NCBI RefSeq assembly: GCF_009601705.1
Contig: NZ_CP045687.1
Coordinates: 1,524,001-1,588,000 of the forward strand
Direction: 5' to 3'
Origin: Sulfolobus sp. E5-1-F
GTDB lineage: Archaea; Thermoproteota; Thermoprotei_A; Sulfolobales; Sulfolobaceae
Length of the DNA stretch: 64,000 nucleotides
The notes beneath the pieces are model-generated. The model had not been told where the DNA came from, did not search any database, and saw only the letters and a list, made by a program, of their open reading frames with translations. Shown here one piece after another: positions 49,690-59,519 of the stretch. Every line of letters starts with the position of its first letter. Positions within the stretch are counted from its first letter, which is position 1. Made by a program: the position numbers and the translations under genes.

Positions 49690-50189
49690 GTTGTTTCCTT
49701 ATGTCAAACGGTTAGGATATAACATGGTCTTTAGTGAAGACGGTGTAGTTGGTGTAAAAAGGGTCACTATAAAAGTTGAAAATGGAAATCAGTTGAAAAA
49801 GATGCTTAAGAAGCCATTCATTGATAGAGATGTGTTAGTCTTTGTAAAACCTCTTTCAATAGATGCCTTAAAGTATTCTATTATCAATAAGAGGGTTAAC
49901 GCTGTGATATTAGCTGATGATAATATAAGGATATTTAAGAAAAGTATGCTAAACCTATTAAGATTTTATAACAAATTCGTTGAGGTCTCACTTAAATCTT
50001 CTAGCGGGTTATTATATAATGCTATAGTATTTGCCTATAAATGGATACCTAATATTATTTTCTCCTCATATGCGGGTGATTTTAATGAGATCTGGAGTCC
50101 AATCTCTAAAATAAGTTATTTGACCATATTGGGAGCTGATGAAGAGGAAGCTTATAAGTTTGTTATATTAAATCCCATGAAGTTGTTGA

Positions 50190-50621
50190 ATGAACTCAAT
50201 TCAGCTAATAATTGACATCATATTAATATTATGGCTCCTCATATTAACTGTATTTTATCTCAGAAAAAAGAGTTTAAACATTAATATTGTAAAAAATAAG
50301 AAAATAGTGAGAGCAAAAAGATATATAGTATTTTACGTTATTGCAGAATCTAAAGTAAAAGGTGATGAGTTAGAGAGAATTGTTCGTAACTCTTTGAAGG
50401 ACCTATTAGGTAATGTATGGCTTAATATAGCAAATCCTAAAGTTGTTATATATAGAGAGGATACTCAAGAAGGTATTATATCTACTAATAGGATAGGCTA
50501 TAAGGCAGTTTTAGCTAGTTTACCTTTTGCTAAGGAAATTAATGGTAACAAAATACTTATAGTTCCTAGGAGAACAACCGGAAGCTTAAAAAAGGCTAAA
50601 AAACTAATCGGATTAAAGTGA
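50190..50621 (+). CDS. rnp2: RNase P protein subunit Pop5 (Rnp2) with an N-terminal membrane helix
   Basis: A 143-residue protein. The Pop5 domain begins at about residue 42 ([21 protein letters not shown], only 20 residues needed) and runs through [20 protein letters not shown] and [19 protein letters not shown]. Residues 5-24 ([20 protein letters not shown]) form a clear membrane-type helix not present in the core family, so this subunit may be anchored to the membrane. ATG start inside rnp3. Its stop codon is part of the C box of a C/D sRNA. Confidence 0.88.
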   Translation: MNSIQLIIDIILILWLLILTVFYLRKKSLNINIVKNKKIVRAKRYIVFYVIAESKVKGDELERIVRNSLKDLLGNVWLNIANPKVVIYREDTQEGIISTNRIGYKAVLASLPFAKEINGNKILIVPRRTTGSLKKAKKLIGLK

Positions 50622-50668
50622 TGAAGCCGCTCCAGACTGTATCGATGATGTTCTCTGCGACGAGCTGA
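50618..50668 (+). ncRNA. Box C/D guide sRNA
   Basis: All elements are at archaeal spacing: C box GTGATGA (50618-50624), a 12-base guide AGCCGCTCCAGA, D' box CTGT (50637-50640), a 4-base gap, C' box ATGATGT (50645-50651), a 13-base guide TCTCTGCGACGAG (50652-50664), D box CTGA (50665-50668). By the fifth-nucleotide rule it would guide methylation of the U in CUCGU-CGCAGAGA and the second G of UCUGG-AGCGGCU. It overlaps the stop codon of rnp2 and ends just before the psmA promoter. rRNA or tRNA targets were not searched. Confidence 0.8.
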
Positions 50669-50674
50669 ACGATA

Positions 50675-50684
50675 TTTTTAAAAT
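50675..50684 (+). promoter_or_regulatory. psmA promoter (TATA box)
   Basis: TTTTTAAAAT lies about 40 bases before the ATG at 50720, predicting a start near 50705 and a 15-base leader with a GTGA element. It separates proteasome/exosome genes from the RNase P genes by their own promoter. Confidence 0.55.
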
Positions 50685-50719
50685 TAGGGACTACTCACTA
50701 TTTCATGAGTGAATAGTAT

Positions 50720-51445
50720 ATGGCGTTCGGACCAGCAGCTATGGGATATGATAGGGCAATAACCATATTCTCGCCCGACGGATCACTATATCAGGTAGAC
50801 TATGCGTTTGAAGCTGTAAAAAAAGGATGGACAGCAATCGGTATTAAATCGAAATCAGGTGTAGTTATCGCTAGCGAGAAAAGAAAAGCTCAATCATTAT
50901 TAGATGTAGATAGTATAGAGAAAGTATTTTTAATTGATGATCATGTAGGGTGCAGTTTTGCTGGGTTAGCCTCTGATGGTAGGGTTTTAATAGACTATGC
51001 GAGAAATATAGCACTACAACATAGGTTAATATATGATGAACCAGTTAGTATTGATTATCTAACAAAATCAGTTGCCGATGTTAAGCAAATGTACACGCAA
51101 CATGGAGGAGTTAGACCATTTGGCGTTGCATTAGTAATTGCAGGGATAGATAAATCAGTTCCTAAGTTATATATGACTGAACCTAGTGGGCAATATATGC
51201 CGTATCAAGCCGTTGCAATAGGACAAGGTTATTATACAGCTACTGAGTTTTTAGAGAAGAATTATAAGGAGGATCTGAATATAGAAGATACTATACTTTT
51301 AGCTTTAAAGGCCTTATCGGCCACTCTTAAGCCTAATGAAAAGTTAACTCCAAATACTGTGGAAATAGGATATGCCTCAACCCAAACTGGACTATTTCTA
51401 AAAATGACCAATGAAGATAAGAATATGTACTTACAGAAGTTATAA
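50720..51445 (+). CDS. psmA: Proteasome alpha subunit
   Basis: A 241-residue alpha subunit of the 20S proteasome. [26 protein letters not shown] is the alpha signature (first 20 residues suffice), [13 protein letters not shown] and [12 protein letters not shown] are conserved, and the HbYX-accepting Lys lies in [10 protein letters not shown]. No propeptide or catalytic Thr, as expected. Its beta partner is at 22615. The next gene, SBDS, is 17 bases on. Confidence 0.97.
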   Translation: MAFGPAAMGYDRAITIFSPDGSLYQVDYAFEAVKKGWTAIGIKSKSGVVIASEKRKAQSLLDVDSIEKVFLIDDHVGCSFAGLASDGRVLIDYARNIALQHRLIYDEPVSIDYLTKSVADVKQMYTQHGGVRPFGVALVIAGIDKSVPKLYMTEPSGQYMPYQAVAIGQGYYTATEFLEKNYKEDLNIEDTILLALKALSATLKPNEKLTPNTVEIGYASTQTGLFLKMTNEDKNMYLQKL

Positions 51446-51462
51446 TAAGGTGGATTTTTTTT

Positions 51463-52164
51463 ATGACGAAGGAGCGTGATTATGTAGTAGTTAAATATGA
51501 ATCACATGGAGAGAGATTTGAGATATTAGCTAAGCCAAAAGAAGCATTAGCTTTTAGAAGTGGGAAGAGCGTAAGTCTTTCTGATGTAGTGGTTTCTGAT
51601 ACTATTTATAAGGACGTAAAGAAAGGTTTAAAAGCGTCTCCAGCGTCACTTAAAAAAGTTTTTGGCACTACAGATTTCGAGACGATTGTAAAAGAAATTT
51701 TACTTAAAGGTGAATTACCAGTAACTGCAGAACAAAGGAAAGAGATGCTAGAAACTAAGAGAAAGCAAATAATTGATTTTATTCATAGAAACGCAGTTGA
51801 TCCCAAAACTAATTTGCCAATTCCGCCAACTAGAATAGAGATGGCAATGGAACAAGCTAGGATACAAATCGATTTAAATAAAGACGTGGAAGCGCAAGCT
51901 ATGCAAATAGTAAAGGAGATTTCTAAAATAATTCCAATCAAAATTGCAAGAGCTTTACTTAGCATTAAAGTGCCATCAGAATATAGCTCTAAGGTTAGAT
52001 CGCAATTACATAACTTAGGGGAGGTAAAAAAAGCTAATTGGTTAGAAGATGGTACGTTACTGGCTGAATTGGAAATACCAGCGGGCGCACAGCAAGAGGT
52101 TATAGATAAATTAAATAATCTGACAAAAGGAGAAGTTGAAGTTAAAGTATTGCAAGTGAGATAA
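51463..52164 (+). CDS. Ribosome maturation protein SBDS (Sdo1)
   Basis: A 233-residue three-domain SBDS protein: N-terminal FYSH domain ([17 protein letters not shown] to [18 protein letters not shown]), a helical middle domain with [20 protein letters not shown] and [19 protein letters not shown], and a C-terminal ferredoxin-like domain. In eukaryotes it releases the anti-association factor aIF6/eIF6 with an EF-2-like GTPase. It lies in the exosome operon of most archaea. ATG start with a TTTTTT-rich short leader. Confidence 0.95.
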   Translation: MTKERDYVVVKYESHGERFEILAKPKEALAFRSGKSVSLSDVVVSDTIYKDVKKGLKASPASLKKVFGTTDFETIVKEILLKGELPVTAEQRKEMLETKRKQIIDFIHRNAVDPKTNLPIPPTRIEMAMEQARIQIDLNKDVEAQAMQIVKEISKIIPIKIARALLSIKVPSEYSSKVRSQLHNLGEVKKANWLEDGTLLAELEIPAGAQQEVIDKLNNLTKGEVEVKVLQVR

Positions 52165-52166
52165 GC

Positions 52167-52910
52167 ATGAGTCAGTCTCAGAAAATTATTTTACAGCCAA
52201 GGTCAATAGTAGTACCTGGCGAGCTATTAGCTGAAGGCGAATTTCAGATTCCTTGGTCTCCCTATATATTAAAGATCAATAGTAAATATTACTCCACAGT
52301 TGTTGGACTTTTTGATGTAAAAGATACTCAGTTTGAAGTGATTCCTTTAGAAGGTTCGTTCTACTATCCTAAGGTCAACGATGTGGTAATAGGTTTGATA
52401 GAGGACGTTGAGATCTATGGTTGGGTGGTTGACATAAAAGCTCCTTATAAGGCATATTTACCAGCCTCAAATCTTTTAGGAAGGTCCGTTAATGTTGGAG
52501 AGGATTTAAGGAGATATTTAGACGTGGGCGACTATGTTATAGCTAGAATTGAAAATTTTGATAGGTCAATAGATCCCGTTTTATCAGTTAAAGGTAAGGA
52601 CCTAGGTCGTGTCAATAATGGGATAGTAATTGATATAATGCCAGTTAAGGTTCCGCGTGTTATAGGAAAGAATAAAAGTATGTATGAGACCTTGACCTCA
52701 AAAAGTGGATGCAGCATGTTTGTTGCTAACAATGGTAGGATATGGGCTACTTGTCCTTCCCGCTTTTCTGAAGAAATTTTAATTGAGGCAATTAGGAAGA
52801 TTGAAAATGAGTCACATATAAAAGGATTGACAGATAGAATAAAACAATTCATTGAGGAAAAATTAGGTGAGAGAAATGCTTCAAGTGGAGAGACCAAAAC
52901 TAATCCTTGA
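52167..52910 (+). CDS. rrp4: Exosome cap subunit Rrp4
   Basis: A 247-residue exosome subunit. N-terminal domain with [17 protein letters not shown]1 domain (about 65-150: [38 protein letters not shown]), and KH domain with [18 protein letters not shown] and [14 protein letters not shown]. It caps the Rrp41-Rrp42 ring and binds RNA. It overlaps rrp41 by 44 bases, so translation is coupled. Confidence 0.95.
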   Translation: MSQSQKIILQPRSIVVPGELLAEGEFQIPWSPYILKINSKYYSTVVGLFDVKDTQFEVIPLEGSFYYPKVNDVVIGLIEDVEIYGWVVDIKAPYKAYLPASNLLGRSVNVGEDLRRYLDVGDYVIARIENFDRSIDPVLSVKGKDLGRVNNGIVIDIMPVKVPRVIGKNKSMYETLTSKSGCSMFVANNGRIWATCPSRFSEEILIEAIRKIENESHIKGLTDRIKQFIEEKLGERNASSGETKTNP

Positions 52911-53613
52911 AGGTGGAAAACGAACAGATGGTAGAAAGCCCGATGAATTAAGGAGTATAAAGATAGAATTAGGGGTGCTTAAAAACGCTGATGGTTCAGC
53001 AATTTTTGAGATGGGAAACACAAAGGCTATAGCAGCAGTTTACGGTCCGAAGGAAATGCATCCGAGGCACTTATCTCTTCCAGATAGAGCAGTATTAAGA
53101 GTTAGATACCATATGACACCATTTTCTACAGACGAGCGAAAGAATCCAGCACCTAGTAGAAGAGAAATTGAGCTTTCTAAGGTTATAAGAGAAGCTTTAG
53201 AATCAGCCGTTTTAGTGGAACTGTTTCCAAGAACTGCAATAGACGTTTTTACTGAAGTATTACAAGCAGACGCCGGATCCAGATTAGTTTCATTAATGGC
53301 TGCATCTTTAGCGTTAGCCGACGCTGGAATTCCCATGAGAGATCTAATAGCTGGGGTAGCAGTAGGGAAGGCTGATGGAGTAATAGTTCTAGATTTGAAT
53401 GAACTCGAGGATATGTGGGGAGAAGCTGATATGCCGGTTGCAATGATGCCGTCTTTAAACCAAGTGAATCTATTCCAGTTAAATGGTAGTATGACACCGG
53501 AGGAATTTAGGCAAGCTTTTGATTTAGCTGTTAAGGGTATAAATATAATATATAATTTAGAGAGGGAGGCCCTAAAAAGCAAGTATGTAGAGTTTAAAGA
53601 AGAGGGTGTATAG
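52867..53613 (+). CDS. rrp41: Exosome catalytic subunit Rrp41
   Basis: A 248-residue RNase PH-fold subunit with the phosphorolytic active site of the archaeal exosome. [44 protein letters not shown], the RNA/phosphate-binding Arg in [16 protein letters not shown] and [15 protein letters not shown], and the catalytic [15 protein letters not shown] (first 15 residues). Very close to the S. solfataricus sequence. GTG start within rrp4. The rrp42 start is 2 bases after the stop. Confidence 0.97.
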   Translation: MREMLQVERPKLILEGGKRTDGRKPDELRSIKIELGVLKNADGSAIFEMGNTKAIAAVYGPKEMHPRHLSLPDRAVLRVRYHMTPFSTDERKNPAPSRREIELSKVIREALESAVLVELFPRTAIDVFTEVLQADAGSRLVSLMAASLALADAGIPMRDLIAGVAVGKADGVIVLDLNELEDMWGEADMPVAMMPSLNQVNLFQLNGSMTPEEFRQAFDLAVKGINIIYNLEREALKSKYVEFKEEGV

Positions 53614-53615
53614 AA

Positions 53616-54443
53616 TTGTCTTCTACTCCATCAAATCAAAATATTATACCTATAATTAAGAAGGAAAGTATAGTAAGTCTTTTTGAGAAAGGTATTAGGC
53701 AAGATGGAAGAAAATTAACGGATTATAGACCTCTTTCAATAACCTTGGATTACGCAAAGAAGGCTGATGGTTCTGCGTTAGTAAAGTTAGGCACAACAAT
53801 GGTATTGGCTGGGACAAAACTTGAAATAGATAAGCCTTATGAAGACACTCCTAATCAAGGAAACCTCATTGTCAATGTTGAACTCTTACCTTTAGCGTAT
53901 GAAACCTTTGAACCTGGACCTCCGGATGAGAATGCTATTGAATTAGCTAGAGTAGTAGATAGAAGTTTAAGGGATTCTAAAGCATTAGATCTAACTAGGC
54001 TTGTAATAGAACCTGGTAAAAGTGTATGGACAGTATGGCTTGATGTTTACGTATTAGACTATGGCGGGAATGTATTGGACGCATGTACGTTGGCCTCAGT
54101 TGCAGCATTATATAATACTAAAGTGTATAGGGTGGAGCAAGATTCTAACGGATTTAGAGTCAATAAAAATGAAATTACTGGTAAATTACCATTGAATTAT
54201 CCAGTAGTTACAGTATCTATAGCAAAAGTTGATAAATATTTAATAGTTGATCCAGATTTGGATGAAGAGTCAATAATGGACGCTAAGATTTCATTTTCTT
54301 ACACTCCAGATCTAAGAATAGTGGGGATTCAAAAGAGTGGAAAGGGCAGTATGTCATTACAAGATATTGATCAAGCTGAGAATACAGCAAGATTAGCGGC
54401 TGTTAAGCTTTTAGAAGAACTTAAAAAGCAGTTAGGAATTTAA
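53616..54443 (+). CDS. rrp42: Exosome ring subunit Rrp42
   Basis: A 275-residue RNase PH-fold subunit, catalytically inactive but needed for the ring with Rrp41. GIRQDGRKLTDYRPLSITLD, KADGSALVKLGTTMVLAGTK, GPPDENAIELARVVDRSLRD and LDYGGNVLDACTLASVAAL. TTG start. Followed by eL43 after 15 bases. Confidence 0.96.
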   Translation: MSSTPSNQNIIPIIKKESIVSLFEKGIRQDGRKLTDYRPLSITLDYAKKADGSALVKLGTTMVLAGTKLEIDKPYEDTPNQGNLIVNVELLPLAYETFEPGPPDENAIELARVVDRSLRDSKALDLTRLVIEPGKSVWTVWLDVYVLDYGGNVLDACTLASVAALYNTKVYRVEQDSNGFRVNKNEITGKLPLNYPVVTVSIAKVDKYLIVDPDLDEESIMDAKISFSYTPDLRIVGIQKSGKGSMSLQDIDQAENTARLAAVKLLEELKKQLGI

Positions 54444-54458
54444 TTATAGGCGACAATT

Positions 54459-54671
54459 ATGGGGAAAGTCACTGGAATTGCAGGAAGATTCGGGGCTAGA
54501 TATGGCTCTACTCTAAGGAAGAAGTGGAAAGAAATAATGGAAAAGAGGTATGAGGATCATCAATGCCCTTATTGTAAGACTACTGGTAAAGTTGTCAGAT
54601 TAGCTTCCGGAATATGGTACTGTAAGAAATGTAGTTCTAAGTGGGCAGGTCTTGCATACACACCGTACTAG
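54459..54671 (+). CDS. rpl37ae: Large-subunit ribosomal protein eL43 (L37Ae)
   Basis: A 70-residue zinc-finger ribosomal protein: GRFGARYGSTLRKKWKEIM, then HQCPYCKTTGKVVRLASGIW and YCKKCSSKWAG (four Cys). It overlaps the following Brix gene by 20 bases. Confidence 0.96.
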   Translation: MGKVTGIAGRFGARYGSTLRKKWKEIMEKRYEDHQCPYCKTTGKVVRLASGIWYCKKCSSKWAGLAYTPY

Positions 54672-55164
54672 AATAGTTATAACTTCATCTAGAGACCCTA
54701 GTATTAGGACAAGAAATTTTTTAAATATTTTGGCTTTTCTATTACCTGATTCAGTTAAAATTACACGTGGTAAAAAAAGTAAGATAGAGATATTTAAAAG
54801 GGCTATTAATTTAGGAGCAATATATTTGTTATTCGTATTAGCTAAGAATGGGAATCCATTAAGAATAGTTGTTTATGATTTAGAGAGTTTTTCTATAAAA
54901 TATCTTTTTAAATTAAGAGGTTTATCATTACCATCTGATTATAATATACCATTGCGTCAGATAAAAGGGCATAATACTATATGTATAGAATTAAACGGGT
55001 GTAATTTTCTGAGAGATTTTCTAGTCGATATGAATATCTACAATTTGTCGGATAATTGTGAAGTTGTTGTGAACTCAAAGCTAATCTCTAATAATATTTG
55101 TGAGCTTTTGTTCACGTTATCTACGAAAAACATTAAGTTTTTAAAGATGATATTAGAAGTGTGA
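54652..55164 (+). CDS. Brix-domain ribosome biogenesis protein
   Basis: A 170-residue protein with the archaeal minimal Brix domain: [20 protein letters not shown] at the start, [17 protein letters not shown], then [20 protein letters not shown]. Brix proteins (Imp4, Brx1 type) bind rRNA during subunit assembly. TTG start overlapping eL43 by 20 bases; the next gene starts inside its stop region (GTGTGA overlap). Confidence 0.85.
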   Translation: MHTHRTRIVITSSRDPSIRTRNFLNILAFLLPDSVKITRGKKSKIEIFKRAINLGAIYLLFVLAKNGNPLRIVVYDLESFSIKYLFKLRGLSLPSDYNIPLRQIKGHNTICIELNGCNFLRDFLVDMNIYNLSDNCEVVVNSKLISNNICELLFTLSTKNIKFLKMILEV

Positions 55165-55772
55165 AGATAGAGATTTCAATTTATGAAGAAAATTATAATA
55201 ACAATAAATTGGAAGATATAATATATGAGTCAATAATAATTGAAAAGATAGATACTAAATATGTAAAAATTGAGAAATCACCTTTACAGATTAAGATAGA
55301 TGCGCCATCAATTACAAGAGCTAGAGCTATAATGAACTCTTATATACTTTGGATCTATACAATTCTAAAGTCACTGGAAGAGGTGAAAAAAGTGGCCGAG
55401 AAATTACCTCCAGAAGTTCAAGCTCAACTAGCTAAATTTCAGCAGTTAAAAGATCAACTTGATAGATTACTATTGGAAAAGTCTACTATAGAAAATGAAT
55501 TAAGGGAGATAAACAAAGTACTGGAAGAATTATCAGTTCTAAATGCGGATGCTATTATTTATAAAATTGTGGGGAATCTGTTGATTAAATCAGATAAGAC
55601 ATCAGTGGAAAAGGAGCTTAATGATAGGAAAGAATTATTGGAACTCCGATCAAGGACTTATCAGAAGCAAGAAAGTATTTTAAGAAAGCAGTTAGAAGAC
55701 TTACAAGCTAAAATAAACGAGATGTTATCGAAGTATTATCCGCAAGGTGGCCAAACAGGTATAAAAGCTTAA
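55161..55772 (+). CDS. Pcc1-like KEOPS subunit joined in frame to prefoldin beta
   Basis: A 203-residue open frame. Residues 1-77 look like Pcc1, the small KEOPS subunit for tRNA t6A: a beta start [31 protein letters not shown] and [20 protein letters not shown]. Residues 78-203 are a complete prefoldin beta ([20 protein letters not shown] onward). No stop separates them. An internal GTG at 55392, preceded by GGAAGAGGTGAAAAAA, could start prefoldin beta separately. So this is either a true fusion or two genes in one frame with Pcc1 lacking its own stop. Confidence 0.8.
   Translation: MKIEISIYEENYNNNKLEDIIYESIIIEKIDTKYVKIEKSPLQIKIDAPSITRARAIMNSYILWIYTILKSLEEVKKVAEKLPPEVQAQLAKFQQLKDQLDRLLLEKSTIENELREINKVLEELSVLNADAIIYKIVGNLLIKSDKTSVEKELNDRKELLELRSRTYQKQESILRKQLEDLQAKINEMLSKYYPQGGQTGIKA
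55392..55772 (+). CDS. pfdB: Prefoldin beta subunit (internal start)
   Basis: From the GTG at 55392 a 126-residue prefoldin beta results: [20 protein letters not shown], two long coiled-coil helices (about 5-50 and 75-115) joined by the beta-hairpin region [15 protein letters not shown]. This is the normal length and start for the family. It pairs with prefoldin alpha, not in this window, to hand unfolded proteins to the thermosome. The ribosome-binding sequence GAGGTGA lies 6-12 bases upstream, inside the Pcc1-like part. Confidence 0.8.
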   Translation: MAEKLPPEVQAQLAKFQQLKDQLDRLLLEKSTIENELREINKVLEELSVLNADAIIYKIVGNLLIKSDKTSVEKELNDRKELLELRSRTYQKQESILRKQLEDLQAKINEMLSKYYPQGGQTGIKA

Positions 55773-55793
55773 GCGAGATAACTTATTAGTGTT

Positions 55794-56495
55794 ATGGTAA
55801 TTAGAATTTACGCCGATGATAGGGAAAAGGCTAGTGGTATACCAGAGTTATTAAAGGAGTTAGGAGTTACGGTAATATTTTCTCAACTTAGTGTTGCTGA
55901 TTATGTAATAGGTGAAGAGGCTGCAGTAGAGAGGAAGTCGGTAAATGATTTGGTAAATTCGGTTTTTGACAAAAGGTTTTTTGATCAAATCAGTAGGCTT
56001 TCAGAGGTTTATAATTTTCCAATGTTAATTGTTGAAGGTGATATTAATGAAATTAGGAAAATAACCGAAAAGTGGAGAGCGATAGATAATGCTTTAATTT
56101 CAGCTACGATTGATTATGACGTTAAAGTATTTTATTCTAGAGATAAAAAAGATACTGCAGAAGTTTTGAAAAAAATAGCAGAGAAGTATCAATTAGGAGA
56201 AAATGGAGGTAGGAGAATTAATTTACATAATAAAGCTAAACTAGAAAGTGTTTCTGATATACAGCTTTATATTGTAGAGTCTTTTCCTAATATCGGTTCT
56301 GTACTTGCTGAAAGGCTGCTACTTAAGTTTGGAACGATACAGAATATTTGTAATGCACCAATATCAGAATTGGAAAAAGCATTAGGTAGTAGGAAAAAAG
56401 CTGAGGATATTTATAAAATTTTAAGGGTACACTATTCTAAAACTAATGCTGATAATGATAGTAAGAAAAGTGCCTCTTTATTTGATTTCCTTTAA
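55794..56495 (+). CDS. xpf: XPF/Mus81-type structure-specific endonuclease
   Basis: A 233-residue short XPF. Nuclease core: IYADDREKASGIPELL, VADYVIGEEAAVERKSVNDL with the ERK catalytic motif, DKRFFDQISRL. A tandem helix-hairpin-helix follows (about 160-220: VESFPNIGSVLAERLLLKFG). The last residues SASLFDFL are a PCNA-binding box, as known for Sulfolobus XPF, which is active only with PCNA. It cuts 3' flaps and nicked junctions. Last gene of the exosome superoperon. Confidence 0.95.
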   Translation: MVIRIYADDREKASGIPELLKELGVTVIFSQLSVADYVIGEEAAVERKSVNDLVNSVFDKRFFDQISRLSEVYNFPMLIVEGDINEIRKITEKWRAIDNALISATIDYDVKVFYSRDKKDTAEVLKKIAEKYQLGENGGRRINLHNKAKLESVSDIQLYIVESFPNIGSVLAERLLLKFGTIQNICNAPISELEKALGSRKKAEDIYKILRVHYSKTNADNDSKKSASLFDFL

Positions 56496-56515
56496 ATTTT
56501 TTAGTCTCTTTTTTA
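56490..56515 (+). terminator. T-rich terminator after xpf
   Basis: The stop region of xpf runs into CCTTTAAATTTTTTAGTCTC and TTTTTTAG, two T6-type runs on the coding strand. This is the sequence type where Sulfolobus transcripts end, and it precedes the EF-2 promoter. Confidence 0.5.
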
Positions 56516-56519
56516 GCAT

Positions 56520-56532
56520 TACCTTTTAATAT
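56520..56532 (+). promoter_or_regulatory. EF-2 promoter (TATA-like box)
   Basis: TACCTTTTAATAT lies about 50 bases before the TTG start at 56574, predicting a start near 56553 and a leader of about 20 bases with GGTGAT just before the start. Confidence 0.5.
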
Positions 56533-56573
56533 GGGTCTAGAGAAGTTTAAGTGCGAGAAGTTGGTGATTTCAT

Positions 56574-58784
56574 TTGCCTAGATATAAGACAGTAGAGCAA
56601 GTTCTAAGCTTAATGAAAGATAGAACGAGAGTTAGAAATATAGGTATAATTGCTCATGTGGATCATGGAAAAACTACAACTAGTGATACGTTACTAGCTG
56701 CATCAGGTATAATATCTCCTAAAGTAGCAGGTGAAGCTCTAGCCTTAGATTACTTAAATGTCGAGCAACAAAGAGGTATAACAGTAAAGGCTGCTAATAT
56801 TAGCTTATATCACGAAGTAGAAGGTAAAGGTTATGTAATTAATCTAATTGATACTCCTGGGCACGTTGATTTTAGCGGAAGAGTTACAAGAAGTCTAAGA
56901 GTTTTAGATGGTTCAATTGTAGTTGTAGACGCAGTGGAAGGAATTATGACACAGACTGAAACAGTATTAAGACAAAGTCTGGAAGAGAGAGTTAGACCAA
57001 TCCTATTTATAAACAAAGTAGATAGATTAGTAAAGGAATTAAAGTTAAGTTCACAAGAAATGTTAAATAGATTATTAGATATAATCAGGCAATTTAATAA
57101 CTTAATCGATATGTATGGAGAACCAGAATTTAAAGAAAAATGGATGATTAACCCGCAAGCTGGAAATGTGATATTTGGATCTGCTAAAGATAAATGGGGA
57201 TTTAGTTTGCCTATGGCACAGAAAAAAGGAATTAATATGAAGAATGTTATTGACGCGTATACTTCTTCTGATAAGTCTAAACTTGAAGAATTAGCTTCAC
57301 AAGTTCCTATTAATGAAGCTCTACTAGATGCTGCTATAAAATTCGTTCCAAATCCTATTGAAGCGCAAAAATATAGAATTCCAAAAATCTGGAAAGGAGA
57401 TCTAGATAACGAGCTAGCTAAGGCGATGTTAAATGCTGATCCAAATGGTCCCATAGTATTTATGATAACCGATATGAAAGTTGATCCTCATGCAGGATTA
57501 GTCGCAACAGGAAGGGTGTTCTCAGGTACCCTTAGAGCTGGTGAGGAGTTGTGGTTAGTTAACGCTAAGACCTCACAAAGGATACTTCAGGTAAGCTTAT
57601 ACATGGGCCCAACTAGAGAGCTTGCAGAAGAGATTCCAGCAGGTAATATTGCAGCCGTATTAGGTTTAGATAGGGCAAGATCCGGAGAGACAGCTATTTC
57701 TGTTAGTTTTAGTAATGTGCAAGGGAGTTTTGAAAGATTACACTACATATCTGAACCAGTAGTTACTATAGCCGTAGAGCCTAAGAATCCTAAAGATTTG
57801 ACTAAAATGATTGATGCATTAAGGAAGCTTAGTATTGAAGATCCAAACTTAGTGGTTAAAATAAATGAAGAAACTGGAGAATACTTGCTATCGGGAATGG
57901 GTTTCTTACATTTGGAGGTGTCATTACAGTTATTACGTGAGAATTATGGTATTGATGTAGTTACTACTCCGCCAATTGTTGTTTATAGAGAAAGTATAAG
58001 AGCCAAGAGTCAAGTATTTGAAGGAAAGTCTCCAAATAAGCATAACAAGTTCTACTTAAGTGTAGAGCCTTTAAATGATAAGACTATAGAGCTAATAAGT
58101 AATGGCACGATAAGGGAGGATATGGATAGTAAAGAGATGGCTAAGATATTAAGAGATGAAGCCGGTTGGGACTACGATGAAGCTAAGAGAATTATTGCGA
58201 TAGATGAGAACGTTAACGTATTTGTAGATTTAACTAGTGGTGTCCAGCATTTGAGGGAAGTTATGGATACAGTGCTTCAAGGATTTAGGTTAGCTATGAA
58301 AGAAGGTCCTTTGGCACATGAACCGATTAGAGGTGTTAAAGTTATCTTACATGATGCTGTAATACATGAAGATCCTGCCCACAGAGGACCAGCACAGATA
58401 TATCCTGCAGTTAGAAACTCTATATTTGCTGGATTCTTAACTTCAAGGCCGACTTTACTAGAGCCAATACAGAAACTGGATATAAGAGTACCTGCAGATC
58501 TTATAGGCAACGTCACTGCAGTGATAACTAGAAAAAGAGGTAAAATCCTTGATGTTTCTCAAATAGCTAACATGTCTAGGATAACTGCTGAGATCCCCGT
58601 TTCAGAGTCATATGATATGGCAAGTGAACTGAGAGGTTCCACTGGAGGTAGAGCATTCTGGGGTACTGAGTTTAGCAGATGGGCTCCAGTTCCAGATAGT
58701 ATCTTACTGGATGTAGTTACTAAGATTAGAGAGAGGAAAGGGTTACCTAAAGAACTACCAAAAGTGGAAGATTTCTTGTCGTGA
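56574..58784 (+). CDS. fusA: Translation elongation factor EF-2
   Basis: A 736-residue GTPase that moves tRNA and mRNA through the ribosome. G1 [18 protein letters not shown]2 RGITVKAA, G3 [13 protein letters not shown]4 INKVDRL. Domain IV carries the diphthamide loop [18 protein letters not shown] with the His that is modified. The TTG start gives [10 protein letters not shown], as in other Sulfolobales. It stands behind its own promoter and a GGTGAT leader. Confidence 0.97.
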   Translation: MPRYKTVEQVLSLMKDRTRVRNIGIIAHVDHGKTTTSDTLLAASGIISPKVAGEALALDYLNVEQQRGITVKAANISLYHEVEGKGYVINLIDTPGHVDFSGRVTRSLRVLDGSIVVVDAVEGIMTQTETVLRQSLEERVRPILFINKVDRLVKELKLSSQEMLNRLLDIIRQFNNLIDMYGEPEFKEKWMINPQAGNVIFGSAKDKWGFSLPMAQKKGINMKNVIDAYTSSDKSKLEELASQVPINEALLDAAIKFVPNPIEAQKYRIPKIWKGDLDNELAKAMLNADPNGPIVFMITDMKVDPHAGLVATGRVFSGTLRAGEELWLVNAKTSQRILQVSLYMGPTRELAEEIPAGNIAAVLGLDRARSGETAISVSFSNVQGSFERLHYISEPVVTIAVEPKNPKDLTKMIDALRKLSIEDPNLVVKINEETGEYLLSGMGFLHLEVSLQLLRENYGIDVVTTPPIVVYRESIRAKSQVFEGKSPNKHNKFYLSVEPLNDKTIELISNGTIREDMDSKEMAKILRDEAGWDYDEAKRIIAIDENVNVFVDLTSGVQHLREVMDTVLQGFRLAMKEGPLAHEPIRGVKVILHDAVIHEDPAHRGPAQIYPAVRNSIFAGFLTSRPTLLEPIQKLDIRVPADLIGNVTAVITRKRGKILDVSQIANMSRITAEIPVSESYDMASELRGSTGGRAFWGTEFSRWAPVPDSILLDVVTKIRERKGLPKELPKVEDFLS

Positions 58785-58790
58785 GTTGAA

Positions 58791-59519
58791 TTGTCGACTA
58801 ATTATAAAATATTCAATAATGTGAAGGCGGTGCTTTTTGATTTTGATGATACATTAGTTGACTTTAGTACGAAGGCTAAAGAAGCTTTGGATGCAGTAAG
58901 TAAGGATATATATACATACATAAAAGAGAATTATCAACAAGAGATTGATATAAATATAATTAGGAAATTAGTGGAGGAGGAAAGTAAAAAGTTAGATAGC
59001 AAGGGAGAGTATAATAGAAATAAATGGTGGGAGAGTATTCTAAAATCATTAAATATTGTTAATATAGATAAGTCTCAGCTTTATGATTGGACTAGTTTGT
59101 ATTGGTCGATTGCTAGTCAAACTGAACCATACGAAGATGCAAAGGAAATTATAGAATATCTAGATAGTAAAGGATATAAACTTGGTATAATTACAAATAG
59201 TGATGGAGAAGGTGGAAATAAAAGTAGTAGATTGAGGACTTTCCCCTTAATAGATAAATTCGATTTGATACTAATAGCTGGAGAGGGAGGTATTAGACCA
59301 AAGCCTAATTTAGAGCCGTTTATAATATCATGCGAAAGGTTTTCAGTAGAGCCCAGTTCGTGTGTTTTTGTAGGAGATGAACCAGTAAAAGATTGTTTAG
59401 CAGCTAAGAAGGCTAACATGATTAGTGTGTTAATAGACAGAGAAGGTAAAGTGAAAGACGCCGAACTTTATGCAGACTTTGTAATATCTAATCTTAAACA
59501 ATTAGAAGAATTTCTTTAA
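58791..59519 (+). CDS. HAD-family hydrolase (phosphatase)
   Basis: A 242-residue haloacid-dehalogenase-like protein. Motif I is VLFDFDDTLVDF (Asp17, Asp19), motif II LGIITNSDG, motif III a Lys in GIRPKPNLEPF, motif IV FVGDEPVKDCLAAKKA. The helical cap (about 30-110) makes it type I. Phosphatase of small metabolites, substrate unknown. TTG start 6 bases after EF-2, so it is probably co-transcribed; it overlaps the convergent M28 gene by 18 bases. Confidence 0.92.
   Translation: MSTNYKIFNNVKAVLFDFDDTLVDFSTKAKEALDAVSKDIYTYIKENYQQEIDINIIRKLVEEESKKLDSKGEYNRNKWWESILKSLNIVNIDKSQLYDWTSLYWSIASQTEPYEDAKEIIEYLDSKGYKLGIITNSDGEGGNKSSRLRTFPLIDKFDLILIAGEGGIRPKPNLEPFIISCERFSVEPSSCVFVGDEPVKDCLAAKKANMISVLIDREGKVKDAELYADFVISNLKQLEEFL

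Noticed and set aside
53040-53582. 180-codon minus-strand frame inside rrp41
   Set aside because: Mirror of a strongly conserved exosome gene; composition typical of antisense frames.
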